Counted from the stretch's first letter, positions 8,490 to 17,367 are shown. The stretch: DNA of 45,410 bases from Methylophaga sp. (GCA_011053005.1 DRHW01000006.1:1-45410); one strand, 5' to 3'. Program-made: numbers and translations. The notes: generated from the letters alone by a model not told the origin.

Positions 8490-9758
8490 TTATTTAGTTA
8501 CACCCCTACAAAAATCAGCCCAAACCTGCATCATTCCTGCGCGTTCATTTATAAGCTCATCACGTGCATAAGCCGCTCTGGTGGTGTCTGAACTAACATG
8601 AGCTAAAGCTAATTCTGAATACTCATCAGGGTATTGAGCGCCACGACGGGCCCAATCTTTGAAGGTGCTACGAAATCCATGAGTCGTAACCGTTCTATTA
8701 TCCATTGCTAAATCGATATAACCTTGTACTTTGTGATCTATCTTACTTTGGTGCATCCTTTTAATCGTAGCATTTAATGTCGCATCGGATAATTCTGTAT
8801 TTTTATCAGAAGTAAAAACTAGATGTGATGAACTGTTACTCTTTTGTTTTTTTAATAAACTAACTGCTTGCTCTGACAAAGGGACGGTATGAGGACGATC
8901 AGCTTTCATACGTTCAGCACTCAGCTTCCAGACCTTCTCTGTTAAATCAATCTCACTCCATAATGCACCACGTACATCACCTGTTCTCGCGGCAGTTAAT
9001 ATTGCAAACTCTAATGCACGCGCCCCGCTACCTTGTCTAGTCCTTAAGTCCGCCATAAAGTCCTTCATTTGATCAATATGAAGTGCTGGATGGTGTTTAT
9101 TTGCCTTACCTTGTCGTTTTTTTAGCTTTTGAGGTGCGGGCAGTAATGGTTCTAAACAACCTTTCCATGCAGCAGGATTTGTCGATGAGCGAACGCCTGA
9201 TGCAAGCGCATGATCAAATACTGCAGCAATTCTCTGTCTAACTCGTGTTGCAGTCTCGGTCTTTGTCTTCCATATAGGCGTTAATACTGCTAGCACATCG
9301 GTAACTGTAATATCATCAATCGCCATATTACCTATAAATGGAAAGGCATAAGTTTCAAGTGTAGTTATCCATTGAGCAGCGTGTTTACGGTTTTTAAATT
9401 CTTGTGTTTTCACAATATGAGCTTGTTTGGCAATATCAGTAAAGTTGATTTGTCGGTTTTGCTCTTGGATTAATACTTGTCTAAGTTGCCTACGTTCAGC
9501 TATTGGATCAGTTCCTTGCCTAATCATATCCTTTAGTTCCCGAGCTTTATCACGAGCTTCGGATAGCCCAACATCTGGGAAGCCGCCAAGACCAATATCC
9601 CGACGTACGGCACCAACCATCGTTCTGAGGATCCATGAGCGTGCATCTGGATTATTAACTTGTAAATGAAGCCCCGCTACACCACCAACAGAGTAGAACC
9701 CTTTTTGGTTTAATCTTCTTATTTGTACCGCAGACAGTTCTTTTGCTTTTTTCGGCAT
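8490..9758 (-). CDS. P4-type tyrosine integrase
   Basis: A 422-aa integrase. The N-terminal DUF4102 arm-binding domain is clear (GGVAGLHLQV, SWILRTMVG, IGLGGFPDVGLSEARDKA), followed by a SAM-like core-binding region and the catalytic domain with its tetrad: Arg in TAARTGDVRGALW, His-x-x-Arg in THGFRSTFKDW, a His in LALAHVS, and the nucleophile Tyr in TRAAYARDE. Length is normal for P4-like integrases. Such enzymes usually insert elements at tRNA or tmRNA 3' ends. It lies at the right end of the element, reading inward, and its upstream region has direct and inverted repeats suited to Int arm binding and autorepression. The start ATG at 9758 is preceded by a GGGT-like weak ribosome binding site. 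Confidence 0.95.
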   Translation of the reverse strand: MPKKAKELSAVQIRRLNQKGFYSVGGVAGLHLQVNNPDARSWILRTMVGAVRRDIGLGGFPDVGLSEARDKARELKDMIRQGTDPIAERRQLRQVLIQEQNRQINFTDIAKQAHIVKTQEFKNRKHAAQWITTLETYAFPFIGNMAIDDITVTDVLAVLTPIWKTKTETATRVRQRIAAVFDHALASGVRSSTNPAAWKGCLEPLLPAPQKLKKRQGKANKHHPALHIDQMKDFMADLRTRQGSGARALEFAILTAARTGDVRGALWSEIDLTEKVWKLSAERMKADRPHTVPLSEQAVSLLKKQKSNSSSHLVFTSDKNTELSDATLNATIKRMHQSKIDHKVQGYIDLAMDNRTVTTHGFRSTFKDWARRGAQYPDEYSELALAHVSSDTTRAAYARDELINERAGMMQVWADFCRGVTK

Positions 9759-9763
9759 TTAAT

Positions 9764-9865
9764 ACCCAACATAAAACCCAACATAAAAAATATGGTTAAA
9801 TAATATTACATGTGACAAGATAAGACAAGATTTCAAATTAATTCAATAAGTTAAATGTCTTATCT
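9764..9865. repeat. Direct and inverted repeats upstream of the integrase (putative Int arm sites)
   Basis: ACCCAACATAAA occurs twice in tandem (9764-9775 and 9776-9787), directly in front of the integrase start. Further out, GACAAGAT and GACAAGATT lie close together (9814-9832). A perfect 10-bp inverted repeat, AGATAAGACA at 9818-9827 and TGTCTTATCT at 9856-9865, is separated by 28 bp. The placement is typical for arm-type integrase sites at an attP/attR end; the assignment is inference. Confidence 0.5.
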
Positions 9866-9924
9866 AATATTATACCGTCTCACTAAATGTTATTTTTTCG
9901 GACTGACTCTCCGCTATATTTAAG

Positions 9925-9955
9925 CCCTATGTATCTGATACATGGGGTTTTTTTT
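9925..9955 (+). terminator. Strong rho-independent terminator without an upstream gene
   Basis: CCCTATGTATC and GATACATGGGG form an 11-bp stem (one G-U pair) followed by eight T residues, on the plus strand. No plus-strand gene lies in front of it; the nearest upstream gene is the minus-strand integrase. It probably once ended a gene or tRNA whose front part was displaced when the element inserted, so the element boundary should lie between about 9865 and 9925. Confidence 0.75.
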
Positions 9956-9958
9956 ATG

Positions 9959-10233
9959 TCTATAGGTTTTATATTTAAGCTTAGTTCACCATTAATATTT
10001 TATGATATTCAGCCTTCATACTTTATAATTCAATTCAAAAATCATTCTGAATACATTAACTTTCAATATAGTAGAAATGATTCGCAAGCAGTCAGTTCGC
10101 ATTCCTACGAATACATTTCCGTAAACATTCAAATAAATAATCCCCTCCTTGGCTCTATCGTAATTATTGTAATTTGTTCGAGTAGCATCGATGATTTAAT
10201 ATCAAGTACATAATATGTAATTAGAGATATTCG
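9959..10233. other. Intergenic, no supported gene
   Basis: AT-rich DNA between the terminator and the next gene. A 108-codon plus-strand frame (9887-10213) runs straight through the terminator hairpin and has low-complexity Ile, Ser and Phe composition, so I do not call it. The promoter of the gene at 10234 should be here, but no clear -35/-10 pair stands out. Confidence 0.5.
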
Positions 10234-11166
10234 ATGGCACTACAAATTAGTCCGACTGTCACCACATTTCTGAAAAGTAACCCAGAAAAGAAGTTTACAG
10301 CTCGCGAGATTGCTGACTGGATTAGGCTGCATCATGCACAAGCATGTGAACAAAAACTGAGTCAGTCTAAGAATAAACGGCTTGAAGAAGTCGCTAATGA
10401 ACAAGATCGCATCGCTGTCTTAATACAAATCTTAGTGGCTGAAATTGGAGCTCAACGACCGAATATCCAAAAGAAAACACCACAAATCAAGATCACCGAT
10501 AGTCGTCCAAGAAAATACTATTACACCGATAAAACAGATGATGCTGAAGTTGAAGCGATAGAGAACAAACAAGTCAATTCTGACTCATTACCTTTGGAGC
10601 ATGACCTCTACCCTATGTTGGTTGAGTATCTTAAGGCTGAGCATAGTTTATATGCCAAAAGAATTGACGAAAAGCGTTCTACCAACAATCGGGGCACTAA
10701 AGGTAATGAATGGCTGTATCCCGATCTGGTTGCTCTTGAAGACTTAGCATCTGAATGGTCCGCTGATGTTGCTAATTGTGCTGCAAACTATGGTGCTAAA
10801 AAAGCAAAACTTTGGAGCTTTGAAGTCAAACGATTAATCAATACATCAAATGTCCGTAGTGCTTTCTTCCAAGCGGTCAGTAATTCAAGCTGGGCAAACT
10901 TTGGCTACTTGGTTGCAGCTGAACTGGGCGATAACGCAAAGAAAGAATTGAGAATGCTGGCTAGTCTGCACGGCATTGGTTTTATATTACTTGATACAGA
11001 CACCCCATCTGAAAGCCAAATAATGATACCCGCACGCGAAAAAACAGATCTAGATTGGGACTCTATCAATCGCCTTGCCCAAGCCAATAAAGACTTTACT
11101 GTTTATATCGAAGATCTTAAGGATTTCTGTTTGACGGGTAAGGCTAAGGTTAGTGATTGGGATTAA
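10234..11166 (+). CDS. HARE-HTH / PD-(D/E)xK nuclease-like protein
   Basis: A 310-aa protein. Residues 1 to 75 look like a HARE-type winged helix (FTAREIADWI, then RIAVLIQILVAEIG), a module that brings nucleases and other enzymes to DNA. Residues 120 to 260 fit a PD-(D/E)xK fold: YPDLVALE at 162-169 supplies the Asp, and SFEVKR at 195-200 gives the E-x-K; the domain ends in SNSSWANFGYLVA and GIGFILLDTD strands. I recall COG2958-like proteins with this plan and no firm function; a role in restriction or repair is inferred. It is a single gene convergent with the Y-family polymerase, 94 bp apart. It could be chromosomal or part of the neighbouring element. Confidence 0.75.
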   Translation: MALQISPTVTTFLKSNPEKKFTAREIADWIRLHHAQACEQKLSQSKNKRLEEVANEQDRIAVLIQILVAEIGAQRPNIQKKTPQIKITDSRPRKYYYTDKTDDAEVEAIENKQVNSDSLPLEHDLYPMLVEYLKAEHSLYAKRIDEKRSTNNRGTKGNEWLYPDLVALEDLASEWSADVANCAANYGAKKAKLWSFEVKRLINTSNVRSAFFQAVSNSSWANFGYLVAAELGDNAKKELRMLASLHGIGFILLDTDTPSESQIMIPAREKTDLDWDSINRLAQANKDFTVYIEDLKDFCLTGKAKVSDWD

Positions 11167-11260
11167 GGTTATTTAATAATAATGATGATTTATCTGCCAC
11201 CATCTTTTTGTTGAATTGATAACACGGTCTTAGGATTCGGAAAATATATACCACCACACA

Positions 11261-12493
11261 TTAGATCGTTTTCCTATGACCTGTAGGCTTCCAAGATGGG
11301 GCAATCACATTCGGCATAACACTTTTATTCAGTAATCTACTGGGCGCTAATGTAAATTCGCCATAACGTTGATTGATTTCATCCATCGCATGATTAAGCT
11401 GCTGGCGTTTGTCACTTAAGTGATTATCTATAAACAAATCGCCTTGCTGCTCATGATGGGGATTGAGCGCAGTGACTTGAATTTGCCATGCGCCTTGGCC
11501 TTGCCAATGTGTCATCACGAACTGTCGACATTGGGTAAAGATAACGTGGCCATCATTAGTGGCTTGTTTAAGTTTTATTTTGCTCTTTAGCCAACCTTGT
11601 TCTGTTTTAAGGCCAATAAAAAACGAGCTTGCTTTAAAAGCATGCTTTCTAAGCCGGCTACCTACTTTTTCACTCATGTGTTGAAAATAGGTCAGAATTG
11701 TCGATAAGTCACGGGTTTGTGGCGGCATCACTTTACCGTGACCAATCGTTTTTGGATCTTTAACCGTTGTTATAATAAGTTCAGGATCTTTACCTTGAGC
11801 CATCAGCCAAAGCCGTCGACCTAAATTACCAAACCTTTTAGCCGGAATACTGATAGGAATTTTCTTCATATCTCCGCAGTTAATCACGCCATATTGAGCA
11901 AAAAATGCAGCCGTACCTTTGTTGATGCCACTTAACGCTGTCACATGTAAGGGTGCCAATACAGCTTCGGATCGCCACGGTTCAATAATGGTAAGCCCAT
12001 CAGGTTTCTTAAGCTTAGCTGCATATTTCGCCGTGGTTTTATCACCACTTACGCCGATGGAACAGGTCAAACCCGATGCTTTACTGACCGTATCTTTCAC
12101 TAATTGGCCTATTTCGAGGGGTGTACCTAATAGACTTTGACAATGCGTAACATCTAAAAACGCCTCATCGACTGAATACACTTCTAAATCAGGGGTAATA
12201 CTCTCAAGCGCCGCCATAATAGTGGTCGATATTCCAGCATAACGATTAGGACGTGATGCGGCTTGAATAAGGTCTGGACAAAGCAATCTTGCTTCTTTGA
12301 GTCGCATACCTGTTTTAATACCAAAAGCACGTGCTTCATAACTAGAGGTAATTATGGTTGTACCTTGATGACCATTGGTCACTGCTACCGGACGATTTTG
12401 CAAAAGGGGATTATCTAGCTGCTCTATTTGGGCAAAGAAGCAATTCATATCAACTAATATGATCACTTTAGGCCATGTCTGCTGTAATGTCAT
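11261..12493 (-). CDS. Y-family DNA polymerase (DinB/UmuC-like)
   Basis: A 410-aa translesion polymerase. The palm is clear: VDMNCFFAQIEQ (metal Asp15), AVTN followed by IITSSYEARAFGIKTGM, and SVDEAFLDVT (Asp109, Glu110). HhH-like ALSGINKGTAAFFAQYGV and a little-finger domain (TRDLSTILTYFQHMSEKVGSRLR) follow. It is longer than E. coli Pol IV (about 350 aa), with an extended C-terminal tail of no known motif and no obvious beta-clamp peptide that I can place. Enzymes of this family copy past damaged bases without proofreading. No LexA box (CTGT-N8-ACAG) is visible upstream. It follows a 42-codon leader gene by 3 bp. Confidence 0.92.
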   Translation of the reverse strand: MTLQQTWPKVIILVDMNCFFAQIEQLDNPLLQNRPVAVTNGHQGTTIITSSYEARAFGIKTGMRLKEARLLCPDLIQAASRPNRYAGISTTIMAALESITPDLEVYSVDEAFLDVTHCQSLLGTPLEIGQLVKDTVSKASGLTCSIGVSGDKTTAKYAAKLKKPDGLTIIEPWRSEAVLAPLHVTALSGINKGTAAFFAQYGVINCGDMKKIPISIPAKRFGNLGRRLWLMAQGKDPELIITTVKDPKTIGHGKVMPPQTRDLSTILTYFQHMSEKVGSRLRKHAFKASSFFIGLKTEQGWLKSKIKLKQATNDGHVIFTQCRQFVMTHWQGQGAWQIQVTALNPHHEQQGDLFIDNHLSDKRQQLNHAMDEINQRYGEFTLAPSRLLNKSVMPNVIAPSWKPTGHRKTI

Positions 12494-12496
12494 TGA

Positions 12497-12625
12497 CTAG
12501 AAATACGCAGAGACATTACGCTTCGTGATCGCAGTGTTAAGCCGTAAACAAACAGTTAATACAAATGAAGGATTATCAGCTTGAATAATTAATTTATGGA
12601 TGCCATGTTGATTTTGCGTCGTCAT
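12497..12625 (-). CDS. 42-aa leader protein of the polymerase gene
   Basis: Starts MTTQNQHGIHKL and ends TKRNVSAYF. An excellent ribosome binding site (TTAAGGAG, 6 nt before the ATG) and a 3-bp gap to the polymerase ATG argue that it is translated and coupled to it. It has no signal peptide or membrane segment. Not recognised; it could be a regulator of the polymerase or a shortened remnant of a UmuD- or ImuA-like partner, but no motif of either can be seen. Confidence 0.6.
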   Translation of the reverse strand: MTTQNQHGIHKLIIQADNPSFVLTVCLRLNTAITKRNVSAYF

Positions 12626-12800
12626 TATTTCTCCTTAATGCTCAACGAGAACATATTAAGAAGAAAATATAGAGAAGATCACTAGCCAGGTCAATCGTTT
12701 TTTATTCAGGGTTCTTTCAGCACTGACTTAATAACCCCGTCGTTAATTTCGTTGTTAAGCTATAGTTACTGAACATCTAAGTAATAGAAAGAAAAAATCG

Positions 12801-13376
12801 GTGACAGAACCTCAATTTTATAGCCACACATCAACTGGAAGTAAGAAAGCTATTTTTACATTCATTACAACCTTCATTGTCTGTTTGTTTTTGCTTAATA
12901 ATACTGCACGTGTATTTACAGGAACGATTTTCGTTTTTGCTGGATTATTTATCGCTTCAGTTGCTATTGCAATGCCTTTTTATTTTTTAAAAAAAAAGCA
13001 CATCAAGATCTATTCCCTTCTCTCAATAATTGAATTTTTGGTAACGTTTTTTCTGACCGTTATATTCTTTTTATATTTCTTTGCTAATCCGTATAAGCTT
13101 ACGACTATCCCCAGCCAGACTGAATCTGATAGCACTTATGCTGTAAAATGTGATGAGCCGATTCCCGAGTTTACTTTAGGTATGAATTTTATGCCTAATA
13201 AGACGAAAGCTGATGCAACTTGCTCTTGTATTTGGAAAAATCTATCATCAGCGGACAAAAATTTATCTGCATCAATTGCCAGAAATAATCAGCACGATGC
13301 CTCTGAGGGACAGTTAAGCCAGTTTCTTTTTAGGCTCGACGTAGTAATGGAAACCTGCAAGACAGAACTCATGTAA
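12801..13376 (+). CDS. Membrane protein with three transmembrane helices
   Basis: A 191-aa protein starting at GTG. Three hydrophobic helices: IFTFITTFIVCLFLLN (about 19-34), FTGTIFVFAGLFIASVAIAMPFYFL (about 39-63) and LLSIIEFLVTFFLTVIFFLYFF (about 72-93). A soluble tail follows with four or five Cys (VKCDEPIPEF, ATCSCIW, METC), probably periplasmic and disulphide-bonded. Not recognised. It stands alone, divergent from the polymerase unit, with 175 bp between them. The ribosome binding site is weak (AAGAAAGAAAA), so the start is less certain. Confidence 0.7.
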   Translation: MTEPQFYSHTSTGSKKAIFTFITTFIVCLFLLNNTARVFTGTIFVFAGLFIASVAIAMPFYFLKKKHIKIYSLLSIIEFLVTFFLTVIFFLYFFANPYKLTTIPSQTESDSTYAVKCDEPIPEFTLGMNFMPNKTKADATCSCIWKNLSSADKNLSASIARNNQHDASEGQLSQFLFRLDVVMETCKTELM

Positions 13377-13841
13377 CGACCAACACTTTTTACACTTTAA
13401 TTTTATGGTCATTCTGTAAAATATTGCTGAGCAAATAAATACCTCTATCGCGGTATTCCATACAATCAACCACGCTACGACCCCACATAACCAACGCGCT
13501 CCAACATGGAAATAAGACATTGATTTTAAATATCATTTTATATATTAAAGTCTGTGATTATAAAAGTTAGCCATTCAATATTATTTAACTTTTAGCTTGT
13601 GCTAATCAATTTAATAGCCACCAGCTGAAGCATTACAAAATAGGCTATTTGGCTTTTAATGAAATATTCGTAGAGACAAGTAGTACTAGTAATTATGTCA
13701 ATAACCTTGAAACGCCGACACTGTAAAATAGCATTATTCGCTATATAATTTATACTACTAAAAATTAAACGCATTACACCCAAATACATTTACCCCAATT
13801 GAACGTACACCCTCCTATTAACACAGAGAAAAATACAATTT
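13377..13841. other. 465-bp intergenic region
   Basis: No supported gene. AATACC (13438-13443) and GGTATT (13452-13457) form a short stem after the membrane protein gene without a T-tract. Short minus-strand frames here lack ribosome binding sites. The end of the gap should carry the uppP promoter and leader. Confidence 0.5.
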
Positions 13842-14606
13842 ATGGATATTATACAAGCGATAATTTTAGGCATTATTGAGGGTATTACAGAATTTTTACC
13901 TATCTCATCAACTGGGCATTTAATTGTTGCTAGTCATTGGTTAGCCATTGACCAGACTGATGCCAATAAAGCGTTTGAAGTGATTATCCAGTTTTCAGCG
14001 ATCTTAGCCGTTATCGCTAACTATAAAGATAAGTTTACATTCAAGCATCATCAGCTTTGGTTAAAAGTCAGCTTAGCCTTTATTCCTATTGGTGTTGTTG
14101 GTCTATTATTTCATAAACAAATTAAAGAATTTTTTACCGTACCTGTCGTAGGAACTATGTTTATTGTTGGTGGTATCGTGTTTTTAATCCTCGAATATTT
14201 TCATAAAGAACATCATGTAAAAATTGATGAAGTGGAATCAATCACTTACAAACAAGCTCTTTGGGTAGGGATTGCACAAGTTTTTGCATTAATTCCCGGT
14301 ACGAGTCGTGCTGGTGCTTCAATCGTCGGTGGCCTATTAGTAGGCTTAAATCGCAAAGCCAGTGCAGAATTTTCGTTTCTATTAGCGTTACCCGTATTAG
14401 CCGCCGCTGCTGGTTTTGATATGTTGAAAAATTATAAAGAACTACTTGATGGCAATCTGCTGGTTTTAGCTGTTGGTTTTGTAACGTCATTTCTCGTTTC
14501 GTATCTTACGATTAAATTATTTATTCGTTTTTTAGATAAGTTTACATTTGTTGGTTTTGGCATATACCGTATTTTATTCGGTGTTATTTTATTGTGGATT
14601 TTGTAA
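13842..14606 (+). CDS. uppP: Undecaprenyl-diphosphatase (UppP/BacA)
   Basis: A 254-aa polytopic membrane enzyme that hydrolyses undecaprenyl diphosphate to the monophosphate, recycling the lipid carrier for peptidoglycan and other envelope polymers. Both signature motifs are present: [18 protein letters not shown] (residues 9-26) and [13 protein letters not shown] with its key Arg (about 152-164). About seven hydrophobic helices and the normal family length support an intact gene. Often a chromosomal housekeeping or bacitracin-tolerance gene. A TauE/SafE gene follows 72 bp downstream on the same strand. Confidence 0.96.
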   Translation: MDIIQAIILGIIEGITEFLPISSTGHLIVASHWLAIDQTDANKAFEVIIQFSAILAVIANYKDKFTFKHHQLWLKVSLAFIPIGVVGLLFHKQIKEFFTVPVVGTMFIVGGIVFLILEYFHKEHHVKIDEVESITYKQALWVGIAQVFALIPGTSRAGASIVGGLLVGLNRKASAEFSFLLALPVLAAAAGFDMLKNYKELLDGNLLVLAVGFVTSFLVSYLTIKLFIRFLDKFTFVGFGIYRILFGVILLWIL

Positions 14607-14678
14607 AGGATTAAGAATGTCTAGTCCTATTCGACATCACGTTTCTATTAGTAATGTAACCATATAAGTGACTGTAAT

Positions 14679-15482
14679 ATGCTAGGTCTTGAGTGGATTT
14701 TGTTATTTGTATTGTTAGGTTGTATTGTCGGTTTTATGGCAGGACTATTAGGTATTGGCGGCGGCGGGATCATGGTGCCAATACTGACTTCAATCTTTTT
14801 GGCACAAGGGCTCCCCGTTGAAAATGTCGTTCACTTGGCGTTAGGTACATCGATCGCATCAATAATCGTCACTTCAATATCAAGCTTACGCGCTCACAAT
14901 GCTAAAGGCAGTGTTATTTGGAGCGTAGTTAAAGCGATGTCACCGGGGATCATTGTCGGCACATTTCTAGCTACGTTGCTTGTCTCGCACATTAACTCTT
15001 TTTACCTTGCCTTATTCTTTTCAATATTCATGGCTTATGTTGCCATTCAAATGTTTTTGAATAAAAAACCAAAACCTACTCGCACAATTGATAATAAAAC
15101 GGGATTAATACTTGCTGGCAGTGGCATTGGCGCAATATCAGCATTGGTATCGATTGGTGGAGGCTCATTAACCGTGCCCTATTTACTCAGACAAAATGTC
15201 GATATTAAAAAAGCTATCGGTACTTCGGCAGCAATCGGCTTACCCATCTCAGTTGCTGGCACGTTAGGTTATGTTATTAATGGCTGGGATAGCTACTCAG
15301 CCGGAAGCTATACTTATGGTTATGTGTATTTACCGGCGGTATTACTTATTTCCGTAGCAAGTTTTTTTACCGCACCCTACGGCGTGAAATTAGCACACAA
15401 GCTTAATATTGCTACATTAAAAAAAGTGTTTTCTTTATTACTTATTATTTTAAGTATCAAAATGCTTGTTTCAGTGATGTAG
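14679..15482 (+). CDS. TauE/SafE family membrane exporter
   Basis: A 267-aa protein with the two inverted family repeats, each beginning with a Gly-rich motif: GFMAGLLGIGGGGIMVPIL (about 18-36) and GAISALVSIGGGSLTVPYLL (about 152-171). About eight transmembrane helices are visible. Family members move small anions such as sulphite, sulphoacetate or taurine across the inner membrane, but the substrate cannot be read from sequence. It follows uppP on the same strand and may share its transcript. Start ATG at 14679; length usual for the family. Confidence 0.92.
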   Translation: MLGLEWILLFVLLGCIVGFMAGLLGIGGGGIMVPILTSIFLAQGLPVENVVHLALGTSIASIIVTSISSLRAHNAKGSVIWSVVKAMSPGIIVGTFLATLLVSHINSFYLALFFSIFMAYVAIQMFLNKKPKPTRTIDNKTGLILAGSGIGAISALVSIGGGSLTVPYLLRQNVDIKKAIGTSAAIGLPISVAGTLGYVINGWDSYSAGSYTYGYVYLPAVLLISVASFFTAPYGVKLAHKLNIATLKKVFSLLLIILSIKMLVSVM

Positions 15483-15531
15483 TAACTATTTACTCAATTA
15501 TCAGCTGAAAATACGGGATGAATCTAAACAA

Positions 15532-15951
15532 TTAATGCAGTTTCACTTTTTCGATAGCAGTGATTTTAGCTAGAACTTGTTTTGATCTTAACGTATCTAT
15601 TCCTTCTTTTTTAGTCAGAAACAATAACTCCGTTCCAATCTTACGAATAGCTTTTTGAATCATCATCACGAATTCAGGGCTTTGTTGCTGAGTAATAAAT
15701 CCAATCAATTTTTCATGCAGTACTTGGTATTGTGATAATGCCAATTCTGATTGTTTATTTTTAAAATAAAGCTCGGCTAAATTTTGATAACTCACCACTA
15801 AAGAAGCAATTACATCAGAAAACCTTGAAGTGTCTAACTGCATATTGCTCGCAAAATCACACGCAATTTTGTAATAGTTTTCCGCCGAGTAAAACCTTCC
15901 CGTATTAAACGATTGATTACCCTCAATGATCATTCTTTTCCATGCATCCAT
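15532..15951 (-). CDS. Small TPR-like protein
   Basis: A 139-aa soluble helical protein. It contains about two TPR-like helix pairs (NTGRFYSAENYYKIACDFA, residues 17-35; SYQNLAELYFKNKQSELALSQYQVL, about 54-78) and a helical C-terminus. No signal peptide. Not recognised beyond the repeats. It lies divergent to fecR, sharing the 404-bp region that holds two Fur-like sites, so iron control is possible. It may be an adaptor, or unrelated to the haem locus. Confidence 0.75.
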   Translation of the reverse strand: MDAWKRMIIEGNQSFNTGRFYSAENYYKIACDFASNMQLDTSRFSDVIASLVVSYQNLAELYFKNKQSELALSQYQVLHEKLIGFITQQQSPEFVMMIQKAIRKIGTELLFLTKKEGIDTLRSKQVLAKITAIEKVKLH

Positions 15952-16070
15952 CAGTGACGACCCCTATTAAAAATAGTTAAATATCTGTTTTGTTTTAATT
16001 TCATACAAAGACTGCCTAGATAATTGATAACGATTTGTTTGGAGAGCATTCTGCATGAACTAATCATTAA

Positions 16071-16090
16071 ATGCAAATAATTCTCATTTA
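16071..16090. promoter_or_regulatory. Fur-box-like site 1
   Basis: ATGCAAATAATTCTCATTTA resembles the GATAATGATAATCATTATC consensus, with the typical AAT-x-ATTCTCATT core. It lies near the TPR gene side of the divergent region. Confidence 0.6.
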
Positions 16091-16275
16091 GATTTGTTGG
16101 CAATTACCCGACTAAACGATTCAACCTGACTACAACCGGCGCTAATCAAATAATATATTTCTTTATATTACCTGAAATTTTCAAAAAAATTAGACACTTA
16201 CGACATAATCTTCACTACGTAAACGCCCCAAATTTACACCACTTTAACCCTTGACTCGTCACACCCTTAAATCTT

Positions 16276-16295
16276 AATAACAATTATTTGCATTT
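16276..16295. promoter_or_regulatory. Fur-box-like site 2, upstream of fecR
   Basis: AATAACAATTATTTGCATTT is an inverted-repeat-rich match to the Fur pattern about 60 bp before the fecR start, a good place for iron repression. Confidence 0.5.
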
Positions 16296-16355
16296 ACCTC
16301 CAACTCTTAGTAACCTTTTATTAAAATAAATTTAGCTTGCTATAGAAAATAACCG

Positions 16356-17306
16356 ATGTCGAATAACATAATTGAACAGCCAACCGATTCAACCACGCAG
16401 GCATGTGTTTGGGTCGCTCGTTTGTGGGCAGATGATGTCTCAGTAGATGATCATACTGCCTGTAATAATTGGCGACGGGCATCGAAAGAGAATGAACAAG
16501 CTTGGCAACGAGTATTAAAGTTACAAGAACAATTCACTGCAGTGCCCGATCCTAAAGCTGTCAGTGAATTGTTAGGTCAAAACAAAAATGTTTCTCGCCG
16601 TCAGTTTTTGTCAATTGCTGTTGTTGGATTGGGTCTCGGTGCCTTGACGACCAAAATGTTCACCTTAAACACGCGCTCTCCGGTTGATTATGCAACCACT
16701 AAGAAAGGTGAAATAAAGAACATCACATTGGCAGATGGCACAAAGCTATCGATGAATACCTCCACCAGAGTTGATATCAATATAGATCAGTACAATCGAC
16801 AACTTATGTTGCATGAAGGCGAAATTTATATTGAAACAACTCACCACTCCACTCCGTTCACAGTGGTATCTAAAGATGGTGTGTTGCAGCCTCTCGGAAC
16901 GAGATTTACAGTCAGACTAAAGGGTGATCAAACCAAACTTAGCGTATTTGAAGGTCGCGTTCAAATTAAACCTAATCACTCTGATGAAACAAGGATTATT
17001 GAATCAGGTTTAGGGGCTGACTTCACACAAGATAGCGTTATAAATGACTATGCTGCAGACATATCAAGTATGGCGTGGACAGAACATAAAATAGCTGTTG
17101 CCGACATGCCATTGACTGAATTTATTGATGAATTATCACGGTATCGTTCAGGCAGGCTGAAGGCTAATCAGAAACTCGCTTCATTGACAATAACGGGTGT
17201 ATTTTCTCTGAACAACACAGATCATATTCTTCAGCAATTAACCGAAATTCTACCAGTTAAACTGCAATCCTTCACACCCTACTGGGTCAATATCGATCCA
17301 GCCTGA
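16356..17306 (+). CDS. fecR: FecR-type anti-sigma factor/regulator
   Basis: A 316-aa protein. Residues 10 to 65 are the DUF4880 cytoplasmic sigma-binding domain (ACVWVARLWADDVSVDD, then NWRRASKENEQAWQRV). A single membrane helix lies at about 85-100 (FLSIAVVGLGLGAL). The FecR periplasmic domain follows (GEIKNITLADGTKLSMNTSTRVDI, VVSKDGVLQPLGTRFTVRL), and the C-terminus has an STN-like end (MPLTEFIDELSRYR). Proteins of this plan take the signal from a TonB receptor in the outer membrane to a FecI sigma factor. It sits just upstream of an STN-containing receptor, as expected, but its sigma gene is at the other end of the locus (25381). Confidence 0.93.
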   Translation: MSNNIIEQPTDSTTQACVWVARLWADDVSVDDHTACNNWRRASKENEQAWQRVLKLQEQFTAVPDPKAVSELLGQNKNVSRRQFLSIAVVGLGLGALTTKMFTLNTRSPVDYATTKKGEIKNITLADGTKLSMNTSTRVDINIDQYNRQLMLHEGEIYIETTHHSTPFTVVSKDGVLQPLGTRFTVRLKGDQTKLSVFEGRVQIKPNHSDETRIIESGLGADFTQDSVINDYAADISSMAWTEHKIAVADMPLTEFIDELSRYRSGRLKANQKLASLTITGVFSLNNTDHILQQLTEILPVKLQSFTPYWVNIDPA

Positions 17307-17367
17307 CTAAGATTAAATATGTGGTTTTAAAAAACGTAGCTGATGGAGTTTATATTTTCACAGCACA

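Larger units (their letters stand above)
15952..16355. other. 404-bp divergent regulatory region
   Basis: Lies between the minus-strand TPR gene and the plus-strand fecR. It holds two Fur-box-like sequences (see separate entries) and no ORF of note. The promoters of both genes must be here. Confidence 0.6.

Noticed and set aside
9886-9916. Possible tRNA-Ser 3' end (GACTCTCCGCTA) as attR of the first element
   Set aside because: T-loop and T-stem do not fit a tRNA and the CCA is not present; too diverged to claim.
9887-10213. 108-codon plus-strand frame after the integrase
   Set aside because: It runs through a strong terminator hairpin, has no ribosome binding site and shows low-complexity composition.
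12626-12800. LexA/SOS box upstream of the polymerase unit
   Set aside because: No CTGT-N8-ACAG match seen in the region.
13314-13789. Minus-strand frames of 65 to 68 codons downstream of the membrane protein gene
   Set aside because: No ribosome binding sites; one overlaps the end of a better supported gene.
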